Below, in pieces: positions 13,633 to 14,880 of a DNA stretch of 14,880 nucleotides. The notes below the pieces were generated by a model. It did no database searches. It was not told the origin of the DNA and was given only the letters and a program-made list of their open reading frames with translations. The stretch is from assembly GCA_027325475.1 (NCBI GenBank), contig DAIEFO010000020.1:1-14880 (forward strand), given 5' to 3'. This stretch comes from Desulfobacteraceae bacterium (lineage in GTDB: Bacteria > Desulfobacterota > Desulfobacteria > Desulfobacterales > Desulfatirhabdiaceae). Positions within the stretch are counted from its first letter, which is position 1, and each line of letters opens with the position of its first letter. The position numbers were made by a program, and so were the translations under genes.

Positions 13633-14880
13633 TTCCTCAGGCGTCTGATATGTCTTATCCACGATCGTTACCGGCGGAAAAGAACGACCATCTTTCATGG
13701 CCTTCAGCGTTTCGTCGTGGCGTTTCTGGTCATACCAGAACAACCCCCCAGTGGTGCTGTTAAAAGGATCGAAGAGATCGTTTGTCAGGCGGGTTCCCAG
13801 CGGCGTCGGCAGGCGCCACCACCGCCAGTAGGCTTCCCGCGTGTAAGGAATCATGAATGTGGGGACAAACATTCCGATGTCATGAATCCGCTGCTGAATT
13901 TCGCGGGACAGGCGGATTCGCTCCGCTTCGTTCAGTGAATTGCGATATGCTTCAATCAGCTTGTCCATTTCCGGATCGTCAGTATTGGTGATGTTGTTGG
14001 TCTGGGGTTTGTGTGCATTCACCGAATGAAAAAATTCCCAGTATTGGGGCCGCAGCGACGTACTCCATCCCATCCAGGCCACATCGAAATTTTTTTCCAG
14101 AATTCGCTTGAATGCCGCTGCCGAGTCGCTTTGCTGGAGTATCAGTTCGATACCCGCCTTTTTAGCTTCTTCTTTCAGTACGACAAGCCGGGGGGTGTAT
14201 TCCTCGAAACCGTATATCACGTCAACGGAAAACCGTTTACCGTCTTTTTCCCAGATACCGTCAGCGCCGCGATGCCAGCCGGATGCTTTCATGTAATGAT
14301 CCACCTTGGCCAGATCGAACCGTCTGGCTTTGATAGCGTTGTTGGTGTAGGGACCATAGCCTACGAATGCCTGCTCCAGGCGGAAATAATCACCGCGGAG
14401 TACCTGATCAATCACCTTTTCGATATTCATGGCATGAGCAAAGGCATAACGGACATTGGGATCTTTGAAAATTTCCCGGTCCATATTCAGCCACATTCCG
14501 ACGGCTGAACGCGGCTTGTCATTGAAAAACCATGCCCGATCCACATAGCCTTTTTCAAAAACCGGAATCTGACATTTATCGTGCCAGTATTGAGGCATTA
14601 TCAGACCGAAAACGTCCTGCTTTCCCTTTTTGAAATACTCCCAGAGCATGTTGAAGTCGCGTACGACCGTATAGTTGACCCGGTCTGCATTGAACCGATT
14701 TTTAAAATATCGGAGGTCTTTGCCCCACCAGTCTTTATTGCGTTTGAAATGAATATATTTCCCCATCTGGAAATCGGCGATCTGGTATGGACCTGTGTTA
14801 GGAACGATCTTCCAGTTGTACCGTGAAACGAAGTCCGGCCCCAGCGTACCATAATAATGGCGCGGCGTCGGGCTGATCGC
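13621..14880 (-). CDS. Peptide-type ABC transporter solute-binding protein, SBP_bac_5 family (5' partial)
   Basis: Periplasmic binding protein that delivers peptides or similar solutes to an ABC importer. The frame is open to the right edge, giving 419 residues of the C-terminal part; the signal peptide and N-terminal lobe lie outside. The segment NTGPYQIADFQMGKYIHFKR, followed by NKDWWG, is the classic SBP_bac_5 block. The stretch KDLRYFKNRFNADRV and the wording WEYFKKGKQDVF resemble YejA-type members more than OppA. Later blocks include VRYAFAHAMNIEKVI, FDVAWMGWSTSLRPQYWEFFHS and PTFMIPYTREAYWRWW. An internal ATG at 14766 is not the start because conserved sequence continues upstream. Its last 12 bases overlap the gpmI end on the other strand. 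The solute cannot be told; no permease gene is visible. Confidence 0.92.
   Translation of the reverse strand, partial: AISPTPRHYYGTLGPDFVSRYNWKIVPNTGPYQIADFQMGKYIHFKRNKDWWGKDLRYFKNRFNADRVNYTVVRDFNMLWEYFKKGKQDVFGLIMPQYWHDKCQIPVFEKGYVDRAWFFNDKPRSAVGMWLNMDREIFKDPNVRYAFAHAMNIEKVIDQVLRGDYFRLEQAFVGYGPYTNNAIKARRFDLAKVDHYMKASGWHRGADGIWEKDGKRFSVDVIYGFEEYTPRLVVLKEEAKKAGIELILQQSDSAAAFKRILEKNFDVAWMGWSTSLRPQYWEFFHSVNAHKPQTNNITNTDDPEMDKLIEAYRNSLNEAERIRLSREIQQRIHDIGMFVPTFMIPYTREAYWRWWRLPTPLGTRLTNDLFDPFNSTTGGLFWYDQKRHDETLKAMKDGRSFPPVTIVDKTYQTPEESPK

Noticed and set aside
1..14880. CRISPR array, tRNA, rRNA, IS element or phage module
   Set aside because: No regularly spaced repeats, cloverleaf-like genes, transposase or integrase motifs, or phage structural genes were seen on either strand.

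Overview
The window reads as chromosomal DNA of a Gram-negative bacterium, most likely a Desulfobacterota (sulfate-reducer type) member. This is an inference from three things: an ABC-exporter polysaccharide locus, a stand-alone fdhD, and a housekeeping run of L21, L27, Obg, proB, proA, nadD, rsfS and gpmI, an order I associate with delta-proteobacterial lineages. I could not test this against a database. No rRNA, tRNA, CRISPR array, IS element or phage gene is visible.

Region 1 (1-4510, + strand) is the end of an O-antigen or exopolysaccharide export cluster. It holds the C-terminal part of a Wzm-type ABC permease, a GT2 glycosyltransferase, a Wzt-type ATPase with a long C-terminal domain, and a fused methyltransferase-like / helical linker / GT2 protein. 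The first three genes are joined by 4-base ATGA overlaps. The fourth follows after a 64-base gap and uses a TTG start behind a strong ribosome binding site. Together they suggest assembly, possible end-modification and ABC-dependent export of a cell-surface glycan.

Region 2 (4422-6549, - strand) holds a GT4 glycosyltransferase that converges on the fusion gene with an 89-base 3' overlap, and upstream of it fdhD, the sulfur-transfer factor for formate dehydrogenase. No formate dehydrogenase subunit lies in the window. Related hairpin sequences sharing an 11-base core, in opposite orientation, lie on both sides of fdhD.

Region 3 (6550-6865) is the only long non-coding stretch. It contains two overlapping palindromes, a candidate sigma-70 promoter and an AT-rich to hairpin-bearing leader upstream of rplU.

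Region 4 (6866-13632, + strand) is a compact housekeeping operon: rplU, rpmA, obg, proB, proA, nadD, rsfS, gpmI. Most junctions overlap or are tightly spaced. It combines ribosome parts and ribosome-associated factors (L21, L27, Obg, RsfS) with proline synthesis (ProB, ProA), NAD synthesis (NadD) and glycolysis (GpmI).

Region 5 (13621-14880, - strand) is the C-terminal 419 residues of a periplasmic peptide-type solute-binding protein (SBP_bac_5, resembling YejA/OppA). It converges on gpmI with a 12-base overlap and runs off the right edge.

I found no clearly new multi-gene system. The most interesting object is the methyltransferase-like / helical linker / GT2 fusion beside a Wzt that has a terminal glycan-recognition-type domain.
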